64,000 nucleotides of DNA from Phycisphaerae bacterium. Its GTDB lineage: Bacteria > Planctomycetota > Phycisphaerae > Phycisphaerales > UBA1924. Shown here piece by piece: positions 33,051-41,738 of this stretch. A program made the position numbers and the translations under genes. Every line of letters begins with the position of its first letter. The stretch's first letter is position 1. The DNA is taken from positions 1,488,001 to 1,552,000 of the forward strand of contig JAUIES010000001.1 in NCBI GenBank assembly GCA_030429705.1, written 5' to 3'. Under the pieces are notes generated by a model. It had not been told where the DNA came from. It made no database searches and saw nothing but the letters and a program-made list of their open reading frames with translations.

Positions 33051-34754
33051 GTGAAGATCGGTCTCGCTCAAATCAATCCGACTGTTGGTGATGTTGCGGG
33101 CAACGGTGCGCTGATTGCTGATGCGATCGCACAAGCACGCGAGGCTGGCGCTGATCTTGTGGTCACGCCAGAGTTGTGTGTGAGCGGCTACCCGCCAAAG
33201 GATCTGCTGCTTCGGCCAGATTTCGTCGATGCGTGCGCCCGTGAAGCCAAGCGACTCGGTGAGTCCATAACCACCGGCGTGACAGCGATCATCGGTACGC
33301 CGCTGCCACTTGCTCGTGGAGGTGTGGCGAACAGTCTGGTCGTGTACCGCGACAACACACTGGTCGACTACTACGACAAACGCCTGCTCCCGACTTATGA
33401 TGTCTTTGACGAAGATCGGTATTTTGTCGCCGGCTCGCGGTCGGTGGTGATCGATCTCGCAGGCCAGCGCATCGGGCTGGCAATCTGCGAGGATTTGTGG
33501 CACGGCGAAGACGCTGGTTTTGTGTCACGCTATACAAACAAACCAGATCCGGTCGAGGCAACGGTCAAGGCTGGCGCAAACATCATCGTCGCGGCTTCTG
33601 CGAGCCCCTATGTCCTCGGCAAACACGATCGACATGTCAAGATACTGCGCGACCACGCCAGAAAACATGGCGTGTTCATCTGTTCTGTCAATCAAGTGGG
33701 GGCGAACGACGATCTGATCTTCGACGGACGCGCTTGTGTGGTTGATCCAACCGGCAAGCAGGTTGTTCAGGCGCAGTCGTTCAGGCAAGACTTGATGGTC
33801 TATGACACGACCGCCATCGCACCAGACAAGGTGCAGGTCTGCGAACTCGGCCCGGAAGGAAACGCGATCGAGGCACTCACGCTCGGCGTGCGGGACTATT
33901 TTTGCAAGACCGGTTTTCGCAAAGCGATCATCGGTCTCTCGGGTGGGATCGATTCCGCCATCACCGCAGCAATTGCGGTGCGGGCCCTGGGCTCTGACGC
34001 AGTGCTCGGCGTTGCCATGCCCGGGCCGTTTTCGTCAGAGCATGCCCTGGCAGACGCAGCCGATCTCGCCGAACGACTCCGCATCACCATGCTGACAATC
34101 CCGATCGGGTCGATGTGCGACACCGCCCGCGAAACGATAGATACTGGGTTTGATGTCCTTGACGAACGCCGCCTCGGTGCATCGCTCCCCGATCTTGCCG
34201 ATCAGAATTTGCAAGCCCGCGCGCGCGGCGTTGTGTTGATGACCCTTTCGAACAGAACCGGAGCGCTTGTCCTCACGACAGGTAACAAGAGTGAGATCGC
34301 AGTCGGTTATTGCACACTCTATGGCGATATGAACGGCGCACTTGCTGTCCTGAGCGATGTGCCCAAAACCATGGTGTTTCGTCTGGCGCGATACATGAAT
34401 GAACGCGCGACGATGCTCGGGTTCGAACGCTCACCTATTCCGGAAAACACCATCACCAAACCGCCCAGCGCCGAACTCGCACCCGGGCAAGTCGATCAAG
34501 ATTCACTCCCGCCGTACGAAGTGCTCGACGAGATCATCGAACGATTCGTCGAACATCGTCAGAGCGTACAGGCAATCATCGAACAGTCGGGTATCGATGC
34601 ATCTGTGGTGCAACGGATCACGAGGCTGATCGATCTCAATGAGTACAAACGCAAACAACTCGCGATCGGGCTGAAAGTCACGACGGTTGCCTTTGGTTTC
34701 GGCCGCAGACTGCCCATCGCGCGCGGTTGGTGGCATACCGACTCGATCCGGTAG
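33051..34754 (+). CDS. nadE: Glutamine-dependent NAD+ synthase
   Basis: The last step of NAD biosynthesis: amidation of deamido-NAD with glutamine. The 567 residues hold an N-terminal nitrilase-type glutaminase with triad Glu41 (VVTPEL), Lys110 (YYDKRLLP) and Cys146 (LAICED). The C-terminal synthetase has the ATP pyrophosphatase P-loop SGGIDS at 297-302 and the conserved NRTGALVLTTGNKSE...GYCTLYGDM. The GTG start sits just behind a TATGAT -10 hexamer. It is convergent with the DinB-like gene, the two stop codons being 2 bases apart. The assignment is secure. Confidence 0.96.
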   Translation: MKIGLAQINPTVGDVAGNGALIADAIAQAREAGADLVVTPELCVSGYPPKDLLLRPDFVDACAREAKRLGESITTGVTAIIGTPLPLARGGVANSLVVYRDNTLVDYYDKRLLPTYDVFDEDRYFVAGSRSVVIDLAGQRIGLAICEDLWHGEDAGFVSRYTNKPDPVEATVKAGANIIVAASASPYVLGKHDRHVKILRDHARKHGVFICSVNQVGANDDLIFDGRACVVDPTGKQVVQAQSFRQDLMVYDTTAIAPDKVQVCELGPEGNAIEALTLGVRDYFCKTGFRKAIIGLSGGIDSAITAAIAVRALGSDAVLGVAMPGPFSSEHALADAADLAERLRITMLTIPIGSMCDTARETIDTGFDVLDERRLGASLPDLADQNLQARARGVVLMTLSNRTGALVLTTGNKSEIAVGYCTLYGDMNGALAVLSDVPKTMVFRLARYMNERATMLGFERSPIPENTITKPPSAELAPGQVDQDSLPPYEVLDEIIERFVEHRQSVQAIIEQSGIDASVVQRITRLIDLNEYKRKQLAIGLKVTTVAFGFGRRLPIARGWWHTDSIR

Positions 34755-34756
34755 GC

Positions 34757-35272
34757 CTACCAGTCGCCCGCATACTTCGTGTCAAATGACCCGGCGTCAC
34801 GCACAGCCAGTTCGTACATGCGTTTGGCAATCTGACGCAAGTGCAGCGCATCGTGCGCCAGCCAACTGGCAAACAGCGTGCCCGCGTGCATCGTTCCCAA
34901 TTTCGGGTGTTCGTGGGCGCGGTTCCAATCGGGCGTGCCGATGCTCTTGATCCACGCGAGCGATTGTTCTCGTTGCGTCGCAAAACGGGCAAGTGTTTCA
35001 GCTGGCGACTGTCTGTTGTAGTCGTGCGTGATTGCCCACCCTTCCGGGTCAATCGGTTCCCATGCCTCGCCCTTCAGCGTGCGTTCGAGCCGAGGTTTGA
35101 AGTCGCGATCTTCCTCATCAGCGAGATGGCAGAGTACCTCCAGAATCGACCAGTCTCCAGATGCGGGTTGGTGCCGCAGGTCCGCGTCAGAAATGCCTGC
35201 GACCAGTGCTGCAAGCGAACGCGGGAAACTGGCGAGCCGGTCAAGGCAGGCTGGGTAATTTTGGATGGACAT
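34757..35272 (-). CDS. DinB-like four-helix metal protein
   Basis: A 171-residue helical protein of the DinB/DfsB-like superfamily, known for a metal site made of three histidines and for mycothiol- or bacillithiol-dependent transferases. His49 in LEVLCHLADEE and the pair in AHDALHLRQIAK fit the three-His pattern. The opening DLRHQPASGDWSILEVLCH is typical of the DinB_2 branch. No thiol-cofactor genes are nearby, so activity is unknown. It is divergent from the ThrE-like gene; a perfect palindrome lies in its promoter region at 35287-35309. Confidence 0.8.
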   Translation of the reverse strand: MSIQNYPACLDRLASFPRSLAALVAGISDADLRHQPASGDWSILEVLCHLADEEDRDFKPRLERTLKGEAWEPIDPEGWAITHDYNRQSPAETLARFATQREQSLAWIKSIGTPDWNRAHEHPKLGTMHAGTLFASWLAHDALHLRQIAKRMYELAVRDAGSFDTKYAGDW

Positions 35273-35280
35273 GATTGAAC

Positions 35281-35286
35281 AGTGTA
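35281..35286 (-). promoter_or_regulatory. -10 element of the DinB-like gene (leaderless type)
   Basis: Minus-strand TACACT lies 8 bases before ATG 35272. It directly abuts the palindrome at 35287-35309. Confidence 0.5.
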
Positions 35287-35309
35287 CTGCCGCATTTTCC
35301 GTGCGGCAG
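35287..35309. promoter_or_regulatory. Operator-like palindrome between divergent promoters
   Basis: CTGCCGCA and TGCGGCAG form a perfect 8-bp inverted repeat separated by TTTTCCG. It fills the -10/-35 spacer of the DinB-like gene and lies 21 bases upstream of the -10 hexamer of the ThrE-like gene, so a bound protein could affect both. Confidence 0.5.
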
Positions 35310-35330
35310 CGCGTTTCCCATTGCCCGGTC

Positions 35331-35336
35331 TACACT
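35331..35336 (+). promoter_or_regulatory. -10 element of the ThrE-like gene (leaderless type)
   Basis: TACACT lies 5 bases before ATG 35342, with no Shine-Dalgarno sequence. Confidence 0.6.
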
Positions 35337-35341
35337 CGGCC

Positions 35342-36562
35342 ATGGACCGGTTCGAATCGCCAATCCCGGAAGACACGACCCATCGGCTGCTCATAGAAAT
35401 GCCGCGGGCGTTGTCCATGTATGGCACGCCGGCGCATCGGCTGGAAGAAGCCATGGGGCTCTGCGCCGAGCGCCTCGGTGTACCCGCGGGATTCTTCGCA
35501 TTGCCAACCGCCGTCTTGTGCACAATCGGTGAGGGCGAAAACTCGCGGACACAGGTCGTTCGAATCACGCCGGGTGAAGTCAACCTCAAGAAACTTGACG
35601 AAGTCGACGCCGTCATGGGGCGGTTGCTACGCATGGAGATCGGAGCTGAGGAAGCACTCGAGCAGATCGACGCAGTTCGAGCGCAAGCCAATGACTATTC
35701 CCTGCCACTGACCTTGGCTTGTTTCAGTGTCGCTGCGGGTGGGGCGAGTCAGTTCTTCGGCGGCTCATGGGTCGACATGCTCGTGGGATCAGTCTTTGGA
35801 TTGCTCGTGGGTATCGGGGTGGTGGCGGCATCCGGTCGGCGCGATCTGGCCCGACTGTCCGATTTTGTGGCGGGTGTATGTGTGGCCGCAATGGCGATGC
35901 TGATCGGTGGCCGAATCGAGGGCGTTTCACCAACGATTCTGACGATCGCAGGTCTGATTGCACTCTTTCCGGGTTTGACGCTGACCGTGGCGATCAACGA
36001 ATTGGCAACCAAAAATCTCGTCGCCGGCACGGCACGCCTGATGGGTGCCGTCATGATCTTGCTTTCAATCGGGTTCGGTGTCGCCGTCGGGCAGGCGATT
36101 GTCACAGAATGGACGATTGAAGCAGTCCCGGGTGTACCAGCCCCCTCTGCGACACAGTTCCTCACCGTTGTATTGGTGCCTTTGGCATTGGTCGTGTTGC
36201 TCAAAGCCCGAGCCCGAGATGCGTGGATCATCGTCCTTGTTTCGGCTGCGGGGTATTTCGCAGCGCGATCAGGGGCGCAGTTGTACGGGCCTGAACTTGG
36301 TGCCGGTTTCGGCGCATTCGTCGTTGGGGTCTTGGGCAATGGGTACGCCAGGCGAAGTCACCGTCCCACCGCGATGACGCTCGTTCCCGGCATTATTCTG
36401 CTCGTTCCTGGCGCGATTGGTTTTCGCAGCGTGTCGAGTTTTCTCGCGCATGATGCGGTGACCGGCATCGAGACCGCCTTCAGCATGGTGATCGTTGCGA
36501 CGGGCATCGTCATCGGACTGTTGATGGCCAATGTCCTCGTGCCGTCCAAGCAGAGTCTCTGA
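35342..36562 (+). CDS. ThrE-family threonine/serine exporter-like protein
   Basis: A 406-residue protein uniting both ThrE domains in one chain, as in Corynebacterium ThrE. The N-terminal cytoplasmic part is residues 1-115 (PRALSMYGTPAHRLEEAM, where the family has an S-x-x-R pattern, and PTAVLCTIGEG). About ten membrane helices follow, with ISPTI-like (VSPTILTIAGLIALFPGL) and the second-half motif VPGIILLVPGAIGFRSVSSF. It would export small amino acids by antiport. ATG 35342 has the -10 hexamer 5 bases upstream and is preferred over the ATG at 35282. Confidence 0.85.
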   Translation: MDRFESPIPEDTTHRLLIEMPRALSMYGTPAHRLEEAMGLCAERLGVPAGFFALPTAVLCTIGEGENSRTQVVRITPGEVNLKKLDEVDAVMGRLLRMEIGAEEALEQIDAVRAQANDYSLPLTLACFSVAAGGASQFFGGSWVDMLVGSVFGLLVGIGVVAASGRRDLARLSDFVAGVCVAAMAMLIGGRIEGVSPTILTIAGLIALFPGLTLTVAINELATKNLVAGTARLMGAVMILLSIGFGVAVGQAIVTEWTIEAVPGVPAPSATQFLTVVLVPLALVVLLKARARDAWIIVLVSAAGYFAARSGAQLYGPELGAGFGAFVVGVLGNGYARRSHRPTAMTLVPGIILLVPGAIGFRSVSSFLAHDAVTGIETAFSMVIVATGIVIGLLMANVLVPSKQSL

Positions 36563-36689
36563 ATGAAGACCCTTCGAAAGAAGTGCTGGAGTCGGCATCA
36601 GTACTGCAGACTCGTCGGTGAATCGTGACGACATCAGGAATCTGATTTCTGGTGCTTTCATCTCGCCGATCGATAGAGCGAACAGCCCC

Positions 36690-36695
36690 TACACT
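36690..36695 (+). promoter_or_regulatory. -10 element of trpS
   Basis: TACACT lies 9 bases before ATG 36705, slightly further than in the other leaderless starts. No Shine-Dalgarno sequence intervenes. Confidence 0.5.
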
Positions 36696-36704
36696 TGCCG
36701 CACT

Positions 36705-37775
36705 ATGAGGAACGACCGACCACGCATTTTGACCGGCGACACACCCACAGGCCGATTGCACCTCGGCCATTGGGTCGGGAGCCTCGAGAACCGGGTCGCT
36801 TTGCAGGACGAGTACGAGTGCTTCTTTCTTATCGCCAACATGCATGCGTTTACCACGCGAGCCGACAAGCCGGACGATATTCGTGAGAGCACGCTCGAAA
36901 TCGTCAAAGACTGGCTTGCCTGCGGGATTGATCCCGAGCGGTCGACCTTTGTGTTGCAGACCGAGATTCCCGCAATTGCGGAGTTGTCGTGGTTTCTCGC
37001 CATGTTGCTGCCATTCAACCGTGTCATGCGGAATCCGACACTCAAGCACGAACTTGAAACCAAAGGGCTCGGCGACAACTACTCGTTTGGGTTTCCCATG
37101 TACACCGTTGGGCAATGCGCCGATATCCTCGTGTTTCGACCCGAATTGGTCCCGGTGGGGGAAGATCAACTGGCTCACATCGAACCATGCCGTGAAGTAG
37201 CGCGTCGGTTTAATCAGATGTACTGCGGCATCGACCCGCAAACCGACGATGCCGATTATGTCGAACAGGGCGGCGTGTTCCCCATCCCCGAAGGCAAGGT
37301 CGGGCGAGTCGCACGGCTCATCGGCACCGATGGCGTCAACAAGATGTCCAAAAGCCTGAACAACGCCATTTTCCTCTCTGATTCATTCAAAAAGATCAAG
37401 AAGAAAATGGGCGGGCTCTATACCGGTCGCAGCGCCATGGATGAACCAGGTGATATCAACAACGCACTCTTTGACTATGTGCGAGCGTTTATTCACGACA
37501 AGGAACGCGTCGCAGAACTCGAACGCAAGTACGCCGACGGCGACAATATCGGTGACGGACACATCAAGGTTGAAGTCGCCGAGGCGATCGATCAGATGCT
37601 TGCGCCGATGCGAGAGCGCCGTGCAGCCTACGAAGGTAAGGACGGCGACGACAAGATTCTGGCGCTCTTGCGCGAACACACACAGAAAGCCAACGACGCA
37701 GCCGAGGAAACGCTGTCGATGGCGAAAAAGGCGATGAAACTCGACTTCGGATCGCGAGCGTTGTCATTCAATTAG
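36705..37775 (+). CDS. trpS: Tryptophan-tRNA ligase
   Basis: Charges tRNA-Trp. A class I synthetase of 356 residues with GDTPTGRLHLGHWVG (HIGH-type HLGH at 19-22) and KMSKS at 213-217. The tryptophan-specific opening (TGDxPTGRLHLGHxxG) and the VGEDQLAHIEPCREVARRF motif are present. A start at 36705 gives the family's normal length; the frame is open 29 codons upstream but that part has no family similarity. The stop codon directly abuts that of the convergent propeller-like gene with no gap. Confidence 0.95.
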   Translation: MRNDRPRILTGDTPTGRLHLGHWVGSLENRVALQDEYECFFLIANMHAFTTRADKPDDIRESTLEIVKDWLACGIDPERSTFVLQTEIPAIAELSWFLAMLLPFNRVMRNPTLKHELETKGLGDNYSFGFPMYTVGQCADILVFRPELVPVGEDQLAHIEPCREVARRFNQMYCGIDPQTDDADYVEQGGVFPIPEGKVGRVARLIGTDGVNKMSKSLNNAIFLSDSFKKIKKKMGGLYTGRSAMDEPGDINNALFDYVRAFIHDKERVAELERKYADGDNIGDGHIKVEVAEAIDQMLAPMRERRAAYEGKDGDDKILALLREHTQKANDAAEETLSMAKKAMKLDFGSRALSFN

Positions 37776-39032
37776 TCAACACGAAGTCAACGAACTGACA
37801 TCCACGACATACATTGCACGCGAGCCATCCATCGCTGAATCGATACAGACTTTGGTCGCGTCGTGGTTGAAGCGCGGATGGAGATCGACTCGGATCGGGC
37901 CGTCAAGTGTGCGGGGTGTGGCATATCGGCCGATCTCAAAGCCCTGATTCACGCGGCAATCCCAAAGAAACAACGGCTGGCGGCTCTTCAAATCGGGGTA
38001 CCCATCAGTCAACACCCATCGACCCGGCTCAAGGCCGCCTCTGTTAAAAGTGCAGTGCCCGTCGCAGGTCAGTTCGCCCTTGGCAAATGGTGTTGGCGAT
38101 GGCGCATTTGCGTCTCGCACATCTATATCACGAACCAGCAGGTACGAGTCCTTCATGATCTTGTTCATGAGAAAGCGTGGCTTGCCAAGGGCGTAGTACA
38201 CGGGCTTGAGGCCGCGCCTCGCGATCGTCATCATCTGTTGGGTGGGGGTTTTCTTGGTGTTTGCAGAGCCAAGCAACGCTCGCTTGCCAGCCCACGCGAG
38301 GATGGTGTCATCGTCGCGCCAGTCGTAGTGGCTGCACATGCCCTCGAACAACAGGCGAATATCCGAACCATCGCGCGCAGCGGTGAACAGGCGTGATTGC
38401 AGAATGCCATCGGCCCGCTCGAATCGGTGCATGAAGCAAAAACGCGTGCCAGATGGGTTGAACATCAGGTGGTTGACATGCTGGTGTAGCGATCCGCCTG
38501 CGCGGTCAGAGCCGTCAGCGGTGATTCGGTCGAGTTGGTCGATCGAAATGATGAGCGAAGGCTGTCCGTCTTCGATCCTGTCGATGCCATCATTGGTGGG
38601 GGATGGGTCGGCAGGATTCGGATCAACAATCGCCGGGTACCCATACTCCGGGCGCAGCCTTGAGAGTCGACCAAAGCCAACCGCAAGTTGTCCGCCGTCG
38701 TTGTGCTCGGTGTACACCAGAGGCTGTTGGTCAAGACGGTTCCATGCCGGCGAGTCGCTGAGGGCGATCCACCGGAGCATCGCTCCTTGTTGCCAGTTCC
38801 AGGCATCAGACTCGCCAATTGTCACGAAACTGGGGCTTTCAGTGTCCCACCCCTCGATGAATCCGATTTCGGCCACATCATCCGTCGTTGGGAAACGATC
38901 GCAAAACTTCGCGCGATGGGCGAGGAGTTTGGTGCCATCCGGCGACCACGGGCACTTGTCGTAGTATCCGAACCAGTAGTGCCAGCCGTCGTTTGGCGAA
39001 GCGCGACGGATTGGCAAGTGGTTCACTTTCAC
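37776..39032 (-). CDS. Beta-propeller-like protein at the end of the polysaccharide operon
   Basis: A 418-residue protein with no signal peptide. Repeated strands with 'WSPDGTKLLAHRAKFC', 'FNPSGTRFCFMHRFER', 'DWRDDDTILAWAGKR' and 'HPRFNHDATKVCIDSAMDG' suggest a six- or seven-bladed propeller, recalling oligogalacturonate-lyase-type folds. It contains His-rich spots (GGSLHQHVNH, GMCSHYDW, CDGHCTF) that could hold a metal. Its ATG overlaps the stop of the acetyltransferase gene (ATGA). It may act on or sense the glycan made by the operon; this is not shown. It is the most 3' gene of a nine-gene run. Confidence 0.68.
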   Translation of the reverse strand: MKVNHLPIRRASPNDGWHYWFGYYDKCPWSPDGTKLLAHRAKFCDRFPTTDDVAEIGFIEGWDTESPSFVTIGESDAWNWQQGAMLRWIALSDSPAWNRLDQQPLVYTEHNDGGQLAVGFGRLSRLRPEYGYPAIVDPNPADPSPTNDGIDRIEDGQPSLIISIDQLDRITADGSDRAGGSLHQHVNHLMFNPSGTRFCFMHRFERADGILQSRLFTAARDGSDIRLLFEGMCSHYDWRDDDTILAWAGKRALLGSANTKKTPTQQMMTIARRGLKPVYYALGKPRFLMNKIMKDSYLLVRDIDVRDANAPSPTPFAKGELTCDGHCTFNRGGLEPGRWVLTDGYPDLKSRQPLFLWDCRVNQGFEIGRYATPRTLDGPIRVDLHPRFNHDATKVCIDSAMDGSRAMYVVDVSSLTSC

Positions 39033-39592
39033 AGCGTATCGTCTTTGAGCACTCGATCACCGATCGGTTTGGCAGGTGTCCCGACGCAGACCTTCCAGGT
39101 GGGCAAATCGTTGAACACGCTCGAGCGCGCGCCGACGACAGTGCCCTCTGCAATCGTCACGCCCGGCCCGACAAAGCAATCCGCAGCCACCCAGCAGTTC
39201 TCGCCAATCGTGATCGGGCTCGGCTCAAGCGGGAAGTTGCGATGTTCGTGATCGTGCGTCGCACCGCATAAATAGGTGTACTGACTGATGGTCGTGTTGG
39301 CACCAATGCTGATCGGCGCGACGCAGTAGCAGTCAACATCATCGGCAAGCGTCGCATAGTCGCCCATGGTCAGGTTCCACGGTGCCCAGATGCGCACGCG
39401 TGGGCAGACGCGTGCTTTGAGTGAGACCTGGCCGCCGAACAGCCTGAGGATGCGAGCCCGGATGCTGTGAAACGGGCGAGGCACAAGCCGAAACACCGTG
39501 GCCTGCACCAGGTTCCAGACGATTCGGCCGAGTTTGTTGCGCGTCGAATGCGGACTCGGTTTGTCAGCGATATCGACACCGTCTGTCGTCAC
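39029..39592 (-). CDS. WcaF-like hexapeptide-repeat O-acetyltransferase (copy 1)
   Basis: A 187-residue left-handed beta-helix acetyltransferase related to the colanic-acid WcaF group. An amphipathic N-terminus (RIVWNLVQATVFRLVPRPFH) is followed by hexapeptide turns: APWNLTMGDYATLADDVDCY, VAPISIGANTTISQYTYLCG, then the catalytic-His region THDHEHRNFPLEPSPITIGE and GPGVTIAEGTVVGARSSVFN. It would transfer acetyl from acetyl-CoA to a sugar hydroxyl. GTG 39592, with GAAGGG 6 bases upstream and a GTGA overlap with the previous stop, is preferred over TTG 39607. It is one of three adjacent paralogues. Confidence 0.86.
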   Translation of the reverse strand: MTTDGVDIADKPSPHSTRNKLGRIVWNLVQATVFRLVPRPFHSIRARILRLFGGQVSLKARVCPRVRIWAPWNLTMGDYATLADDVDCYCVAPISIGANTTISQYTYLCGATHDHEHRNFPLEPSPITIGENCWVAADCFVGPGVTIAEGTVVGARSSVFNDLPTWKVCVGTPAKPIGDRVLKDDTL

Positions 39593-40203
39593 ATTGCACC
39601 CTTCCAACGCGGCGCTTCGTCCTTACCGGTTCGGTCCAGAATCGGGCGGTCGCGCCGTGGCTTGGCGGGTTCGCCCGTACAGATGGTCCATGCGGGTAAC
39701 TCACGGTCAACCAGGCCGCGAGCGCCGACAACCACGCCTTCCTGAATCGTGACGCCCGGCAGGACCGTGACATCCGCCGCCAGCCAGGCATCCTTTTGAA
39801 TACGAATTGGGGCTGTGTAAATGCGGCGCTGCGGATCAAGTGGGTCCTCAGCCTGCGAAAAGACCTTGTTGTACTGGCTGATTGTGCAGTACGGCCCGAC
39901 TTCGACTCGGCTACGACAGATCAAATGAGCGTGGTCGCCCACCGCCGACAACTTGCCCATCGTCAAATTCCAAGGCCGATCGATGCGAGCACTTGCACGA
40001 ATCTTGACCGTGGGGTGGAGCTTGGCGCCGCACAGCCGAAGTGTCGTACAACGGAGCGCGTACCAGTTGTGGAAACTGTACTTGCACACCCATCGCCCAA
40101 GCCCGTGCCAGAGCAACGCCCGCCAGAACGGATCACCCGGTCGGTGGCTCGGCAGTTCAGCCCGCGGATGACGCAGCGGTGCATTGGGGCTTTGAATATT
40201 CAT
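39589..40203 (-). CDS. WcaF-like hexapeptide-repeat O-acetyltransferase (copy 2)
   Basis: A 204-residue paralogue of its two neighbours. It shares the basic N-terminal helix (VCKYSFHNWYALRCTTLRL), DRPWNLTMGKLSAVGDHAHL and the turns VEVGPYCTISQYNKVFSQAE and LPGVTIQEGVVVGARGLVDR. The catalytic-His region is altered: the THDHEH of copy 1 reads AEDPLDPQRR here, so the equivalent histidine is absent and activity on the same kind of substrate is doubtful. ATG 40203 overlaps the preceding stop by four bases. It could be a diverged or structural partner of the other two. Confidence 0.84.
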   Translation of the reverse strand: MNIQSPNAPLRHPRAELPSHRPGDPFWRALLWHGLGRWVCKYSFHNWYALRCTTLRLCGAKLHPTVKIRASARIDRPWNLTMGKLSAVGDHAHLICRSRVEVGPYCTISQYNKVFSQAEDPLDPQRRIYTAPIRIQKDAWLAADVTVLPGVTIQEGVVVGARGLVDRELPAWTICTGEPAKPRRDRPILDRTGKDEAPRWKGAM

Positions 40204-40865
40204 GACGAAGACTCGGCAGCTTGGTTCAGTCTTGCCTGGCGATGCTGTTCGATCTCATGATTGACCGCTTCGATTTCATCGGCCTCGGCTTCAGCCGGAT
40301 CAAACGGCCGGGCGGGGTTACCGCGCAGCGAGATTCTGTCAGGGAAGTTCTTATACACGCTCGCCCTCGGCCACACCAGGCAATCATCGCCCAGTTCAAT
40401 GCCGGGTGCGATGTATGAATCAGTCCCGATGAGACACCGGTCACCAATCGTGATCGGGCGACGCACCAAGGGGAAAGATGGGTCTGACATGTCGTGTGTG
40501 CCGGCGCAGAGATGGGCTCGTGAATCGAGCACACAGTCATCGCCGATGGAGATCTGGCCGAGCGAATAGATCACAGCACCCGATCGCACACGCACATTGT
40601 CGCCGATATCGACATGCCACGGTATCGTGACCTCAACGCCCGTTGCAAAGGTGCAGTTCTTGCCGACCCGTCCACCGAACAGCCGAATCAACCGTGGACG
40701 CAATCGGGGGAAGGGCACCCACGCCATACGGCCAAAGGTCATCCAGATGGTGCGCGCGATGTTCTGTTTGAGCGTCCACGGCGTCTTTCGCGTCAGCGCC
40801 GTATCGGCAGCAAACTCTTCAGGCATCGGCGACGCATCGTGGGTGGGTTCTGTGGTCACAGTCAT
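40200..40865 (-). CDS. WcaF-like hexapeptide-repeat O-acetyltransferase (copy 3)
   Basis: A 221-residue paralogue and the most upstream of the three. Hexapeptide turns include GRVGKNCTFATGVEVTIPWH, YSLGQISIGDDCVLDSRAHL and APGIELGDDCLVWPRASVYK. The active-site histidine region CAGTHDMSDPSFPLVRRPIT is intact, and a GNPARPFDP end follows, as in WcaF. A 25-residue polar C-terminal helix (ADEIEAVNHEIEQHRQARLN) is extra. It lies 18 bases after the sulfotransferase gene and overlaps the next gene by 4 bases. Confidence 0.86.
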   Translation of the reverse strand: MTVTTEPTHDASPMPEEFAADTALTRKTPWTLKQNIARTIWMTFGRMAWVPFPRLRPRLIRLFGGRVGKNCTFATGVEVTIPWHVDIGDNVRVRSGAVIYSLGQISIGDDCVLDSRAHLCAGTHDMSDPSFPLVRRPITIGDRCLIGTDSYIAPGIELGDDCLVWPRASVYKNFPDRISLRGNPARPFDPAEAEADEIEAVNHEIEQHRQARLNQAAESSS

Positions 40866-40883
40866 GAATCCTATCCGGCGAAA

Positions 40884-41738
40884 TTACCAGTCGTACCCGA
40901 GCCGTTCGAGCGTGGGCAGCATGTGCTCTTTGACAAGGTCGAGTGTGCTCTGATCAACTGCGTCACGCCACTTGTCTGCGCGCGTCGGGTCAGCGGTCTT
41001 TTCTGCAAACTTGATCACGGGTTCAGGGTCCGCCAACTCTGCAAATGTACAAACTTCGGTCATGACTTCACGAGGTCTGACCATGAGATCTTCATATTTG
41101 AATCGAAACACACCGGCACCAGCCGCATCAAGTGCGTCAGCATCATCCAGAGCGCATCCGATGGTGCCTGCCCATTGCTTGGCGAGAATGACTTCGGTTG
41201 GATCGTTCTTGACCCAGTCACGCCAGCCCGGCGGCCGCGGGCCCCAGAAGTTCAACTTCTTGCCGGTCATGCGCCGGTAGACCGTACCAACAGTTTGCCT
41301 CGCATACGCCGGCCATTCGGTCACCGGCGTCTCTCTCGCTCGCATCATGACCCGTTTGAATGGCACGCCCGAAGTCATGATCTCGTCGGTCGAGCGGAAA
41401 ACAGACCGACCATCACGAATGACAAGCAGAATACGAGCGTTTGGATACACCGCACGGATAAAGGGCAACCGCAGACAGTTACTCGGTGTTTTCTCCGCGA
41501 GCCGTTCTTTCCCTTCACGAGCGACAAACGCCGCGAAGGTGCTCCGGATGTGTTGTTTGACACGGTCGGTGGCTTCTCGCGTGCCGAGGACATCATCGGG
41601 TGTGTAACTGTTCTTCCAGGTCCAGACATGGCGAGGCTCGACCCAGTACGCCAGCCTCGGATGCTGACTCAACACTTCGCCCAGCCAGGTGGTGCCCGAG
41701 CGATGCGTACCAACAAGGATGATCGGGTCCGTAGTCAA
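40884..41738 (-). CDS. Sulfotransferase (PAPS-dependent)
   Basis: A 284-residue cytoplasmic enzyme of the Sulfotransfer family. The 5'-phosphosulfate loop is VGTHRSGTTWLGEVLSQHPR near residues 9-28, and the 3'-phosphate-binding part is ILLVIRDGRSVFRSTDEIM near residue 100. It would move sulfate from PAPS to a sugar hydroxyl or amine. Its ATG overlaps the stop of the deacetylase by four bases. Two sulfotransferases in the same run and a third just beyond it imply several sulfation positions on one product. Confidence 0.86.
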   Translation of the reverse strand: MTTDPIILVGTHRSGTTWLGEVLSQHPRLAYWVEPRHVWTWKNSYTPDDVLGTREATDRVKQHIRSTFAAFVAREGKERLAEKTPSNCLRLPFIRAVYPNARILLVIRDGRSVFRSTDEIMTSGVPFKRVMMRARETPVTEWPAYARQTVGTVYRRMTGKKLNFWGPRPPGWRDWVKNDPTEVILAKQWAGTIGCALDDADALDAAGAGVFRFKYEDLMVRPREVMTEVCTFAELADPEPVIKFAEKTADPTRADKWRDAVDQSTLDLVKEHMLPTLERLGYDW

